DNA from: Candidatus Tumulicola sp. | GTDB lineage: Bacteria > Vulcanimicrobiota > Vulcanimicrobiia > Vulcanimicrobiales > Vulcanimicrobiaceae | Length of the DNA: 64,000 bases | Assembly: GCA_036490475.1 (NCBI GenBank) | Contig: DASXDT010000006.1 | Location: 1,674,001-1,738,000 of the forward strand | Direction: 5' to 3' | In this document: in pieces, positions 17,194-25,973 of the stretch | Numbering within the stretch: position 1 is the stretch's first letter | Layout: each line of letters opens with the position of its first letter | Notes under the pieces: generated by a model | What the model was told of the DNA's origin: nothing | The model's database searches: none | What the model saw: only the letters and a program-made list of their open reading frames with translations | Made by a program: the position numbers and the translations under genes

Positions 17194-18558
17194 TTAGTAG
17201 TCTTCCTCGTCGGATGCCGGGCCGAAGGACGGCACAAATGGCGGCGCCTTGATGACCTTAAAACGACGCGGTGACTGGTGGAAGTCGAAGAAATCGTCGA
17301 GACCGTGCGACGTCGCGTCGGTCGTGCCGAGCGATCCGGCGTGGAACGTTTCTTCGGTGAACTTCAAGATGCTGCCGAACTCGTAATGTTGATGTGAAAC
17401 GTAGCCTTTCTTGGAATACGGGGAGATGACGACCAGCGGCACGCGAAAACCCAGTTCGTAGTTGTTACGAACGACCGGCGCCACATGATCGTACCAGCCA
17501 CCCCAGTCGTCCCACGTGAGGATAATCGCCGTGTTGTTCCAATACGAGCTCGTCCCAACCGCGTTGACGACCGCCGCCACCCACGATGGGCCGGCGGCCG
17601 ATTTCGTGCCGGAGTGATCGCTGTGCAGCGCGTCGGGCATCACCCACGCTACGCCGGCTAGCCGGCCGTTTTTGATGTCGGTAAGAATTTGCTGCGAAGG
17701 CTTGATCACATAACGGTAGTCCTTGCCGTAACGGATGTGCCGGATCGCATCGTAGGCCTTCCATAACCCTTGACCCAGGGTATGCTGGTAGTATCGCCAC
17801 GATACCCCGTTGGAATCGAGCAGATCGGCCAACACCGGTCGCTCGAAGCAGGGAAACACGCGGTCGCCTTCGGGCGAACCTAGCGGTTCCAGCGCAATGG
17901 TTTCTACACGTACCGACGCTTGGCTGTCGCAGCCGCCGTGCGCTCCAAAGAGCCCGTGACCGATGCCGTTCTCGGCAACCTGCCGATCGGGATAGCGCGG
18001 TGCGGCCGATGCGTCTCCGCTGATGATTTCCTGATGGGCGGGAAAGCTCGGGCCCTGATTGGTTTGGAACATCCTATCGCCGAAGCCGTACTGCGTCGCC
18101 ATGTCGAAGTAGGGTTGCGCTTCGGTGCGCGGGACGTAGGCGTAGGCGCAGTCGGCGCTTATCTTGCACGATGGCGAGTTGGTTTGGATCAAGTCGAACC
18201 CGTCCATCCGGCATGTCGTAAGCTGGGATGGCGCGGCGTTGCAACTTTGCGTGAAGGCTAGATGCCGATGGTTGAGGTCATACTTCCATGCCAGCGAGGT
18301 CTCATGGAGCGGTACCGTTTGGCCCTTGGAGTTGAGACCACTCGAAACGGTGTCGGCACCCGGAAGTCCGTGAAACAGGTTGTCGGGTGTGCGGTTTTCT
18401 TGAAAGATAATGACGACATGTTGGATCGGTGAGATTGCGCGCAAAACGGCCTGGCGATCCACCGCGGCCGTAGTGGGGATGGCCTCGTGCTGGGCCCCGC
18501 ACCCGGTAACGCAACAGCTAACGGCGATGAATGCGAACACGAGCGTAAATCGTTGCAA
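17194..18558 (-). CDS. Phosphoesterase-family lipoprotein (phospholipase C / acid phosphatase type)
   Basis: Predicted exported phosphoric-ester hydrolase of the phospholipase C/AcpA-like phosphoesterase family (PF04185 type); 454 residues. TTG at 18558 has AAGGAG upstream and gives a lipoprotein signal ending VTGC (Cys20). The family's metal/active-site motifs are present: VVIIFQENRTPDNLFHG, FPAHQEIISG, HSDHSG, and WDDWGGWYDHV. The protein probably faces the periplasm or cell surface and may release phosphate from phospholipids or other esters. It is paralogous to the gene at 19250-20683, which points the other way, with the remnant of a third copy between them. Substrate is not predictable. 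Confidence 0.88.
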   Translation of the reverse strand: MQRFTLVFAFIAVSCCVTGCGAQHEAIPTTAAVDRQAVLRAISPIQHVVIIFQENRTPDNLFHGLPGADTVSSGLNSKGQTVPLHETSLAWKYDLNHRHLAFTQSCNAAPSQLTTCRMDGFDLIQTNSPSCKISADCAYAYVPRTEAQPYFDMATQYGFGDRMFQTNQGPSFPAHQEIISGDASAAPRYPDRQVAENGIGHGLFGAHGGCDSQASVRVETIALEPLGSPEGDRVFPCFERPVLADLLDSNGVSWRYYQHTLGQGLWKAYDAIRHIRYGKDYRYVIKPSQQILTDIKNGRLAGVAWVMPDALHSDHSGTKSAAGPSWVAAVVNAVGTSSYWNNTAIILTWDDWGGWYDHVAPVVRNNYELGFRVPLVVISPYSKKGYVSHQHYEFGSILKFTEETFHAGSLGTTDATSHGLDDFFDFHQSPRRFKVIKAPPFVPSFGPASDEEDY

Positions 18559-18711
18559 AGTATGGTCTCCTTACGCAACACGGACCTTGCCAATGTGTTT
18601 GAGCCAGTTTGTTTTAGCAACTAGCTCGAATTGATATTGGAAAGACAAGCCGCCATTTCCCGTTCGAATACTGCGGGCGAGCGGTAATCCAGTCCTAAAT
18701 GGCTAATATAA

Positions 18712-19045
18712 TCAACTCTTAATAAAACAACGCATGCCGCACCCGACTTCGACGCGTTTATTCCATTAGCGTTTGCCACGTCGATCGTTTCTTGTTCCGG
18801 CTAACGGCAGAGTTGCGTGCAGGACGAGTTCGTCAGCCGATAGCGTTCGCCGAAGAGACGTTCGGCATTCGCAAAGGTTCGCTGAACGCCACCGACGTGC
18901 GTGCTAATGATCTGTCGTATGCGCTTGACTTCACCCAGACGCCGCGACCGTTCGTACAGATCGGCTCTCCGAAGTTTAGCCCCGCCTGGCCTGCGCTTTA
19001 TTCGATGGTACGATATCGGAAGATGCCGACGGCGGTAGATTAACT
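18712..19045 (+). pseudogene. Collapsed copy of the phosphoesterase gene (head joined to tail)
   Basis: This stretch aligns by eye with the gene at 19250-20683 in two pieces. Bases about 18712-18818 match its leader and signal-peptide region, including a shared GATCGTTTCTTGTTC. Bases about 18818-19045 match its last roughly 290 nt: the translated piece FAEETFGIRKGSL, DVRANDLSYALDFTQTPRPF closely follows the functional protein. About 1.1 kb of the middle is missing. The start codon region is lost and the signal part has a TAA where the intact gene has CAA. It is therefore a deletion remnant of a duplicated gene and should make no product. Confidence 0.75.
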
Positions 19046-19249
19046 GCAGGACTGTTCATAACACGGGCGAGCGCGCCAACGGCGATGATGCGACAGGCTC
19101 CAAAAGTAACCTAAGTTAACTTTATTAGCCATCACGGCAGGCGAGCGTGCGCGTGCCAGTACCGTTTCGTAAGATTAATGCGCGAAGGTTTTGTAACGAA
19201 TGCGCTCAAGTCTACGCAACACAACGTGCGCCGCGCTCGAGGGTCGACA

Positions 19250-20683
19250 ATGAAGTACATTGCGTTTTTTCCATTGGCGTTAGCCATATTGATCGTTTCT
19301 TGTTCGGGTCAACAGCAGAGTGCGGCCATCCCGCAAAGTGCGTCGATGAGTCTACCCGGCAAGAAGCAAGATCCGTCGAACTACATCCAGCACGTCGTCG
19401 TCATCTTCCAGGAGAATCGCACGCCGGACGATTTGTTCCAAGCGCTGGCTTCGGAAGGCGCCAACATCCAGTCGTGGGGTATGCTCGGTAACCAGCGCGT
19501 CAATTTGAAGCAGGCATCGCTGGCGACCCGCTACGGCCTGGGCCACGGGCACAAATCGTTCGTGTTGGATTATGATTGTGGTGCGAACGACGGTTTCGCG
19601 TCGGGCATACCTAAAGAATTTCAGCTGCGTCCATATTCATTCGCACCGTTGAGTGAAGTGCAGCCGTACGACGACATGGCCACGCAATACGTGTTCGGCG
19701 ACGACATGTTTCAGACGCAGCAAGCCGGCAGCTTTCCGGCGCATCAATATATCGTGAGTGGGTCGGGCGCAGCGCTGCCTGAGACGACGTTCGACATGTC
19801 CAGCGACCCCTTCGACAGCAAGACCGGCATGAAGACGGAAGCCGGTTGCGACGGCCCGCCGACCGAAGCGATCGACACGATCAATCCGAACAACGGCCAA
19901 CCCGGACCCACGCCGCGCCCGTGCTTTAACCGGCCGGTACTCACCGATCTGCTCGATTTTCACGGCGTAACGTGGCGCTACTACCAGAACGGCACGGGAC
20001 CGGGCTTGTGGCACGCCTTCGACGCGATCCGTCACGTGCGATACGGTCCGGATTATGCCAACGTGGTCACGCCGCCGGCGACCATCATCTCGGACATCGC
20101 GACCGGTGCGCTGCCCGGAATGTCGTGGGTCATGCCTGCCGACAGCAAACACTCGGACCATCCGGGTAACCGTAGCAACGAAGGCCCTTCGTGGGTTGCG
20201 GCCGTCGTCAATGCGATTGGGGCTAGCCAATACTGGAACAGCACCGCGATCGTCATTACGTGGGACGAGTGGGGCGGTTTTTACGATCACGTCCCTCCGC
20301 CGATGGAGAACAACTACATGGAGTTGGGATTCCGGGTTCCACTGATCGTCATCTCCCCGTACGCCAAACAAGGCTACGTCTCGCACGTGCAGTACGAGTT
20401 CGGCAGCATTATCGCGTTCGCCGAAGAGACGTTTGGAATACCCAAGGGTTCGCTCAGAGCGACCGACGTGCGCGCCAACGATTTGTCGGACGCGTTTGAC
20501 TTCACCCAGGCGCCGCGCCCGTTCGTGCCGATTAACGCTCCGCCGTTCGTCCCCGAAACCGGACCGGCGTCGTTATCCGACGGAACGATCTCCGAAGATC
20601 CCGACGAGGATCCGGTCGGTAACGTTCATCCCGACTGTATGACCGTTCGCAAGACGGGCGTCGCTCGCACCGCCTTGCGTTAA
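19250..20683 (+). CDS. Phosphoesterase-family lipoprotein (phospholipase C / acid phosphatase type)
   Basis: Second member of the same exported phosphoesterase family, 477 residues. The start at 19250 has GAGGG 7 nt upstream and yields a lipoprotein signal MKYIAFFPLALAILIVSC. Motifs parallel the paralogue: VVVIFQENRTPDDLFQ, FPAHQYIVSG, KHSDHPGNRS, and WDEWGGFYDHVPPP. Compared with the other copy it has longer insertions around residue 190 and an acidic C-terminus (ISEDPDEDPVG). It stands alone on the plus strand between its remnant and the convergent acyl-CoA dehydrogenase gene. Substrate unknown; phosphate scavenging or phospholipid hydrolysis is the family theme. Confidence 0.88.
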   Translation: MKYIAFFPLALAILIVSCSGQQQSAAIPQSASMSLPGKKQDPSNYIQHVVVIFQENRTPDDLFQALASEGANIQSWGMLGNQRVNLKQASLATRYGLGHGHKSFVLDYDCGANDGFASGIPKEFQLRPYSFAPLSEVQPYDDMATQYVFGDDMFQTQQAGSFPAHQYIVSGSGAALPETTFDMSSDPFDSKTGMKTEAGCDGPPTEAIDTINPNNGQPGPTPRPCFNRPVLTDLLDFHGVTWRYYQNGTGPGLWHAFDAIRHVRYGPDYANVVTPPATIISDIATGALPGMSWVMPADSKHSDHPGNRSNEGPSWVAAVVNAIGASQYWNSTAIVITWDEWGGFYDHVPPPMENNYMELGFRVPLIVISPYAKQGYVSHVQYEFGSIIAFAEETFGIPKGSLRATDVRANDLSDAFDFTQAPRPFVPINAPPFVPETGPASLSDGTISEDPDEDPVGNVHPDCMTVRKTGVARTALR

Positions 20684-20700
20684 GGCTTCGCGAGGCTGGA

Positions 20701-20742
20701 GCGCGCGCTCGTTACGGCTTGGCTTTGCCGACGAGCGCGCGT
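20701..20742. terminator. Inverted repeat at the convergent phosphoesterase / acyl-CoA dehydrogenase ends
   Basis: GCGCGCGCTCGT (20701-20712) is followed 18 nt later by ACGAGCGCGCGT (20731-20742), giving an 11-bp GC stem. It begins 17 nt past the phosphoesterase stop and overlaps the last codons of the acyl-CoA dehydrogenase gene on the other strand. There is no T-tract; a terminator role is inferred from position only. Confidence 0.4.
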
Positions 20743-21884
20743 GAAATGACGAGACGCTGAATCTGCTGGGTTCCTTCGTAGATCTGCGTGATCTTGGCGT
20801 CGCGCATCATACGCTCGACCGGATATTCGGTAGAGTATCCGAACCCGCCGAGAACTTGCACCGCATCGGTCGTCACCGACATCGCGACGTCTCCGCACTT
20901 GAGTTTGGCCATAGCGGCCCATAACGTGACGTCGGGGGCGCCCGCGTCGCACTTGCGCGCCGCTTCGTACAGCATCATTCGCGCGGCTTCCACTTCGGTT
21001 TTCATGTCGGCCAACATGAAGCCGACGCCTTGGTGTTGGCCGATCGGTTTACCGAAAGCGATGCGTTCTTTGGCATAGTTGGTGGCGTAATCCAGTGCGC
21101 CGGCGGCGATGCCGAGCGCTTGTGCGGCAATTCCGGGTCGTGACTTATCGAGAACACGCATTGCGATTTTAAAACCTTCGCCCTCCTCGCCGAGCCGGTT
21201 TTCGGCGGGAATCTCGCAGCCGTCGAACGACAGCTCGACGGTAGGTGACCCGCGAATCCCCATTTTCTTTTCTTTCTTTCCAACCGAGAAACCGGGCGCG
21301 TCTTTCTCGACGACGAACGCGCTAACGCCGCGCGAACCGGCCTGCGGATCGGTGACGGCAAACACGCACACGACGTCGGCCACGCTTCCGTTGGTGATCC
21401 AGATTTTTTGACCGTCTAAAACGTATGTATCGCCGCGGCGTTCGGCGCGCGTGCGCATCGACCCGAGCGCGTCGGAACCGCTGGACACCTCGGTCAGCGC
21501 ATAGGCCGCGATATGTTCGCCGGATGCGATGCGTGGAAGGAAACGGCGCTTCTGTTTCTCATCGCCGGCGATCATGATCGGGAGCATGCCGAGCTCCTGC
21601 ACGGCGACGATGAGCGAACTCGAGGCGCACGCTTTCGCGATCTCTTCGACGACTTTCACGTAGGTAAGAAACGTTCCGCCGAGGCCACCGTACTCGCTCG
21701 GAATCGGAATGCCGAGCAAATCGTTTTCGGCGAAAAGTTGTTTGATGTCCCACGGAAATTCGCCGGTTTCGTCGATTTCGGCCGCTCGCGGCGCAACTTT
21801 TTCGTTTACGAGCTCGCGCACCGCCTCGACGATCATGCGTTCTTCGTCGTTGCTTGCGCCGGTCGATACGGTGGTCGTCGTCAT
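20712..21884 (-). CDS. Acyl-CoA dehydrogenase
   Basis: FAD enzyme for alpha,beta-dehydrogenation of acyl-CoA, 390 residues, typical of the short/medium/branched-chain class. ATG at 21884 has GAGGAG upstream; the open frame continues further upstream but is only antisense to the CoA-transferase gene. Seen are AYALTEVSSGSDALG and QKIWITNGSVADV (FAD binding), KMGIRGSPTVELSFDG, and the C-terminal MRDAKITQIYEGTQQIQR with the catalytic-base Glu in the YEGT position of this class. It is divergent from the scoA/scoB pair, so both units may serve fatty or branched-chain acyl-CoA breakdown. Chain-length specificity is not evident. Confidence 0.94.
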   Translation of the reverse strand: MTTTTVSTGASNDEERMIVEAVRELVNEKVAPRAAEIDETGEFPWDIKQLFAENDLLGIPIPSEYGGLGGTFLTYVKVVEEIAKACASSSLIVAVQELGMLPIMIAGDEKQKRRFLPRIASGEHIAAYALTEVSSGSDALGSMRTRAERRGDTYVLDGQKIWITNGSVADVVCVFAVTDPQAGSRGVSAFVVEKDAPGFSVGKKEKKMGIRGSPTVELSFDGCEIPAENRLGEEGEGFKIAMRVLDKSRPGIAAQALGIAAGALDYATNYAKERIAFGKPIGQHQGVGFMLADMKTEVEAARMMLYEAARKCDAGAPDVTLWAAMAKLKCGDVAMSVTTDAVQVLGGFGYSTEYPVERMMRDAKITQIYEGTQQIQRLVISRALVGKAKP

Positions 21885-21977
21885 GTGTTTCTCCTCGATA
21901 CGAACATGGCCGAGCTTCGCGACGGACGCCGCCGCGCCTTGGCAGGACGCGGGCGGCTCCTCACGCATAAGCCGGGC

Positions 21978-22736
21978 ATGGAGAAAGTGTACGCCTCCTG
22001 CACCGATGCGGTCGCCGACATTCCCGACGGCGCGACGCTGGCGGTGGGTGGATTCGGGCTCAACGGTATCCCGCACAATCTCATCGAGGCGCTCTTCGAA
22101 CAGGGCGCAACCAGCCTGGTAACGGTGTCGAATAATTGCGGCGTCGACGGCTGGGGTTTGGGCGTTTTGTTGGATCACAAACGTATCGTGCGCACCACCG
22201 GCTCGTACGTCGGCGAAAACCGCGAGTTCGAGCGGCAATACTTGAGCGGCGAACTCGAAGTCGAATTGTGCCCGCAGGGCACGCTGGCCGAACGCTTGCG
22301 CGCCGGCGGTTGCGGCATACCGGCTTTTTATACGCCGGCTGGGGACGGTACGATGATTGCCGACGGTGGCCTTCCATGGCGCTATGCGTCCGACGGCAGC
22401 GTCGCGATCGCATCGCCCAAAAAGGAAACGCGCGTTTTTAACGGGCGAGAGTACGTGCTCGAGGCCGGCATCGTTTGCGACTTTGCGTTGGTGCGGGCGT
22501 CGGTCGGCGACCGTGCCGGCAATTTGATTTTTAATCAGGCGACGCGCAATTTCAACCCGTTGTGCGCGATGGCCGGCCGCATCACGATCGCCGAAGTGGA
22601 AGAGTTGGTCGAGCCGGGCCGGATCGATCCGCAAGACGTGCACCTGCCGGGTATTTTCGTTCAGCGCATCGTGCGCGTCGGGCCGCAAGGAAAGCGCATC
22701 GAACGCGTTACCACGCGTAAGCGCGGGGAGGCATAG
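21978..22736 (+). CDS. scoA: 3-oxoacid CoA-transferase subunit A
   Basis: Alpha subunit of a succinyl-CoA:3-ketoacid (or acetate/acetoacetate) CoA-transferase; 252 residues. It begins at ATG 21978 and shows the family glycine-rich segment [31 protein letters not shown], the C-terminal-half block [18 protein letters not shown], and [20 protein letters not shown]. The stop is 2 nt from the start of subunit B, so the two are translated together. With the divergent acyl-CoA dehydrogenase it suggests ketone-body or short-chain acid activation. Whether succinyl-CoA or acetyl-CoA is the donor cannot be told. Confidence 0.93.
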   Translation: MEKVYASCTDAVADIPDGATLAVGGFGLNGIPHNLIEALFEQGATSLVTVSNNCGVDGWGLGVLLDHKRIVRTTGSYVGENREFERQYLSGELEVELCPQGTLAERLRAGGCGIPAFYTPAGDGTMIADGGLPWRYASDGSVAIASPKKETRVFNGREYVLEAGIVCDFALVRASVGDRAGNLIFNQATRNFNPLCAMAGRITIAEVEELVEPGRIDPQDVHLPGIFVQRIVRVGPQGKRIERVTTRKRGEA

Positions 22737-22738
22737 TC

Positions 22739-23410
22739 GTGGCCCTAACTCGCTCGCAGCTAGCCGCGCGTGTCGCCGCCGAACTCCGCGACGGACAGTA
22801 CGTGAACCTTGGAATCGGACTTCCGACGCTCGTGCCGAACTTCGTCGCTCCCGACGTCACCGTTACGCTGCAGAGCGAGAACGGCATTCTTGGCATGGGA
22901 GCATATCCGTACGAAGGCGAGGAGAACCCGGACCTCATAAACGCCGGCAAAGAAACGGTGACGGTGCAGCCGGGTGCGTCGTTCTTCGACTCGTCGCTTT
23001 CGTTTGGAATGATTCGCGGCGGACACATCGATCTCGCAGTGTTGGGTGCGATGCAAGTTTCCGAGCATGGCGATCTGGCGAATTGGATGATTCCCGGAAA
23101 GATGGTCAAGGGAATGGGCGGCGCGATGGATTTGGTGCACGGCGCCAAACGCGTGATCGTGATGATGGAGCACGTTGCCAAGGGCAACTCGCATAAGATC
23201 GTTCGAACCTGTTCGCTGCCCTTGACGGGGCGGAGGGTGGTGCACCGGCTGATCACCGACTTGGCGACGATCGACGTGACGCCCGAAGGGCTGGTATTGC
23301 GCGAACTCGCGCCGGGGGTTTCGATCGACGACGTGCGGCGCGCCAGCGAGCCGGAACTGTTGGTACCGGTCGCCCCGGCCGTGATGGACGTTCCGGCCGC
23401 TACGGATTAA
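22739..23410 (+). CDS. scoB: 3-oxoacid CoA-transferase subunit B
   Basis: Beta subunit carrying the catalytic glutamate that forms the CoA-thioester intermediate; 223 residues. The motif [13 protein letters not shown] holds that Glu (SENG), preceded by [11 protein letters not shown], the other conserved block. [17 protein letters not shown] and the C-terminal half ([21 protein letters not shown]) complete the family pattern. GTG start 2 nt after the subunit A stop. It has no fused partner; it forms the enzyme with ScoA. Confidence 0.93.
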   Translation: MALTRSQLAARVAAELRDGQYVNLGIGLPTLVPNFVAPDVTVTLQSENGILGMGAYPYEGEENPDLINAGKETVTVQPGASFFDSSLSFGMIRGGHIDLAVLGAMQVSEHGDLANWMIPGKMVKGMGGAMDLVHGAKRVIVMMEHVAKGNSHKIVRTCSLPLTGRRVVHRLITDLATIDVTPEGLVLRELAPGVSIDDVRRASEPELLVPVAPAVMDVPAATD

Positions 23411-23496
23411 CTCTCGCTGAAGAAACGGGAACATTGGTAATACGGTTCAAAAAAAGTGGTAAAGTCCGTACAACGCAACTTCAACGAGGAGACACC

Positions 23497-23745
23497 ATGC
23501 AACTCAAATCACGTTCGGGCCTTCTGGCGTTCGCGCTGGCCCTGATTCTCGGTATCGTCATTGGCGGCACCGCCGTCGCGGCTACCCAGGTACACATGCG
23601 AAACGCCCTCACCGATCTAGAATCGGCGGCAACGCAACTCCAGACCGCAACCGCCGATAAGGCCGGCCACCGCCAGCAAGCAATCAGCCTCGTCAGCCAG
23701 GCCATTCACCAGGTGAATATGGGAATCGCCGCCGGAGCGTACTAA
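23497..23745 (+). CDS. Small exported or membrane-anchored helical protein
   Basis: An 82-residue protein with a strong GAGGAG ribosome site. The N-terminus is a signal peptide or anchor (GLLAFALALILGIVIGGTAVAA). The remaining 50 residues are a hydrophilic helix rich in Ala, Gln, Thr and His (ALTDLESAATQLQTATADKA, then QQAISLVSQAIHQVNMG), probably coiled-coil or helical-hairpin forming. No Cys or catalytic motif. I do not recognise a named family. It sits alone behind its own short leader after scoB and is tail-to-tail with the ABC exporter gene, sharing the 4 nt CTAA across both stops. Possibly a small periplasmic or envelope accessory protein. Confidence 0.75.
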   Translation: MQLKSRSGLLAFALALILGIVIGGTAVAATQVHMRNALTDLESAATQLQTATADKAGHRQQAISLVSQAIHQVNMGIAAGAY

Positions 23746-25568
23746 GCCCGATCGAGCGCCGACGCGCTGACGTCGCGGAACTGCGTGTGATACAGCCGCG
23801 AATAGAGACCACCACGTGCCAGCAGTTCCGCGTGCCTCCCGGATTCAACGATGCGCCCGCCATCGACCACGAAGATCGTATCGGCCGACAGCACGGTCGA
23901 AAGCCGGTGGGCGATTACTAAGCTCGTGCGGCCGCGCATGGCGATTTCCAGCTCGACCTGAATCGCCGCCTCGCGTTCGGAATCGAGCGAGCTGGTGGCT
24001 TCGTCGAGAATCAGGATTCGCGGGTCTTTCAAAAGCACACGGGCGATCGCCAAACGCTGGCGCTCGCCACCCGAGAGCTTGTGGCCGCGCTCGCCGACGA
24101 TCGTTTCGTACCCGTCGGGCAGCGAACGGATGAACTCGTCGATGTTAGCTGCAGCGCACGCCGCTTGCAACTCGGCGAGGGTCGCTTCGGGCTTCGCATA
24201 GCGCAAGTTCGACGCAATCGTATCGTGGAAGAGATACGTTTCTTGCGTGACGATGCCGATGTCGCGACGCAGCGATTCGAGTCCGAGCGTTTTCACATCG
24301 TAGCCGTCGATCAGAACGCGCCCTGCGGTCGGGTCATAGAAGCGCGGCACCAAGGACGTGATCGTGGTTTTCCCGGCTCCCGAAGGCCCCACGAACGCGG
24401 CGATTTGCCCGGCCTTCACGTTGAAGGAAACGCCATTAAGAATCGAGCGAGAGTCGTCGTACGAAAAATGCACGTCCTCGAACGCAACGTCGCCGTGGAC
24501 TTGCGGTAGCGATACTGCACCGGGCGGATCGTACTGCTCGGACGGCAGATCGAGATACTCGAAGATGCGCTCGAACACTGCAAAGGCGCTAACGATCTGC
24601 ACTTGGATCCCGGCGAGCGCAGCGGCCGGTCCGTACAAACGCCCCTGGATAAACGACACGAATGCGACGACGACGCCGACCTTCAGGGTGCCGGCGATGG
24701 CGTACCATCCGCCGCCGAACCATACCAGCGCCGGCCCGACGATCACCATTGCCGTTATCAGCGCGAGGAACCAGCGTCCGACCATCGCGAGGTCGATCTC
24801 CAGGCCCATCAGACGCGTGCCCGTGTCGTAAAACCGTTTGCGCTCGTAGTTCTCGCGCGCAAACGACTTGATCAGGGTGATGCCCGAGATCGACAGCGTT
24901 TCTTGCGTGATCGATTCGATCTCGTCGCGTTTCTCGCGCGTCTTCTTGCGCACGTCGTACATCTTGCGGCCGACCGGCCCAAGAGGTAGGACCATCAGCG
25001 GGACGATGACGGTCGAAATCAGCGCGAGGCGCCAATCCCACACGAACATCGCGACCAAGGTGGACGCGATCGTCACCACGCTGGTCACGATCGAGGTCAG
25101 CGTCCCGGTCACAACGTTGTCGATATTATCGACGTCGTTGCTGACGCGGTTCATGATTTCGCCGGTCTTGGTGCCGGTGAAAAACGAGAGCGGCAGCCGA
25201 TGCATGTGTCCGACGAGTTGCGTTCGGATGTCTCGCATGATGCCTTCGCCGACCACCGAATTGAGGTAGCCCTGCGCGACACCGATCAACGCTGCCACGA
25301 GGGCCGCGGCGAGAATGATGCCCACGTCGATGGCTAGTTCGGAAAGCGAACGGTGCGGGATCGCCGTGTCGATAATTCGGGCCGTTACGAAGCCCGGGAT
25401 CAATCCAAGGAGCGAACCGAGCACGATGCACACCAGAACGGTGGCTTGCTGGCGCCAGTAAGGCCCAAAAATGCCGGCCAGGCGTTTGAAATCGATGCGC
25501 CGGCGCGGGCCTTTGGGTTTATCGTTGCGGTACATCGCGGAGTACATGAGGCCGTGCCCGCTAATCAT
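23742..25568 (-). CDS. ABC exporter, fused permease-ATPase (MsbA/YknU type)
   Basis: Half-transporter of 608 residues: a six-helix membrane domain in the first about 330 residues, then an ATPase domain. The ATPase has Walker A VGPSGAGKTTI, signature LSGGERQR, Walker B ILILDEATSSLDSE and the H-loop VIAHRLSTV. It works as a homodimer or with another half-transporter; substrates of the class include lipids and drugs. No second ABC gene is adjacent. The start could be ATG at 25568, 25547 or 25535; none has a clear ribosome site, and the first is listed. Upstream on the same strand is the VOC gene, 36 nt away, so co-transcription with the dnaK unit is possible. Confidence 0.93.
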   Translation of the reverse strand: MISGHGLMYSAMYRNDKPKGPRRRIDFKRLAGIFGPYWRQQATVLVCIVLGSLLGLIPGFVTARIIDTAIPHRSLSELAIDVGIILAAALVAALIGVAQGYLNSVVGEGIMRDIRTQLVGHMHRLPLSFFTGTKTGEIMNRVSNDVDNIDNVVTGTLTSIVTSVVTIASTLVAMFVWDWRLALISTVIVPLMVLPLGPVGRKMYDVRKKTREKRDEIESITQETLSISGITLIKSFARENYERKRFYDTGTRLMGLEIDLAMVGRWFLALITAMVIVGPALVWFGGGWYAIAGTLKVGVVVAFVSFIQGRLYGPAAALAGIQVQIVSAFAVFERIFEYLDLPSEQYDPPGAVSLPQVHGDVAFEDVHFSYDDSRSILNGVSFNVKAGQIAAFVGPSGAGKTTITSLVPRFYDPTAGRVLIDGYDVKTLGLESLRRDIGIVTQETYLFHDTIASNLRYAKPEATLAELQAACAAANIDEFIRSLPDGYETIVGERGHKLSGGERQRLAIARVLLKDPRILILDEATSSLDSEREAAIQVELEIAMRGRTSLVIAHRLSTVLSADTIFVVDGGRIVESGRHAELLARGGLYSRLYHTQFRDVSASALDRA

Positions 25569-25604
25569 CGCGCACGGCCCCCGAACTCAGACCACTTGGA
25601 ACGC

Positions 25605-25973
25605 TTAATGCGGAACGGTAATCTGATGGAACGAAACCTTGTTTCCTTCGGCGTCTTGGAAACCGGCAATTTTGCACACCGGCGTTGCATAGGGATCCTC
25701 GACCATTACGCCTTTTTCGCGCAGGCGCGCGACTTCGGCGTCGATATCGTCGACTTCGAAAACGACGCTTCCGGCACTGCCCGGGTCGCGCTCGACCCAG
25801 TCAGGCGTCATCAAGCTGAACGTCGCGCCGCCGATGGTCGTTTCGTTGTATTTCTCGACGCCGTCTTCGACGTACGGCCCGGTGAACTTTAAGCCTAAAT
25901 TGTTTTCGTACCACTCGCGCAACGCGCGAACATCTTTGGCAGGGTAAACCGTGAAGGCGATCTCTTTAATCAC
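25605..25973 (-). CDS. VOC/glyoxalase-superfamily protein
   Basis: A 122-residue single-domain vicinal oxygen chelate fold. It starts [30 protein letters not shown] and shows the second half [22 protein letters not shown] then [16 protein letters not shown], the usual paired beta-alpha-beta-beta-beta pattern. Metal-ligand His/Glu cannot be assigned firmly: the first strand has no His. It may therefore be a binding protein or an isomerase/dioxygenase relative rather than a true glyoxalase I. Its start overlaps the dnaJ stop by 8 nt, making it the last gene of the chaperone unit. Confidence 0.85.
   Translation of the reverse strand: MIKEIAFTVYPAKDVRALREWYENNLGLKFTGPYVEDGVEKYNETTIGGATFSLMTPDWVERDPGSAGSVVFEVDDIDAEVARLREKGVMVEDPYATPVCKIAGFQDAEGNKVSFHQITVPH

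Noticed and set aside
21885-22688. Long N-terminal extension of the acyl-CoA dehydrogenase frame
   Set aside because: It is the antisense of the CoA-transferase subunit A gene, has no domain, and a GAGGAG site marks the real start at 21884.
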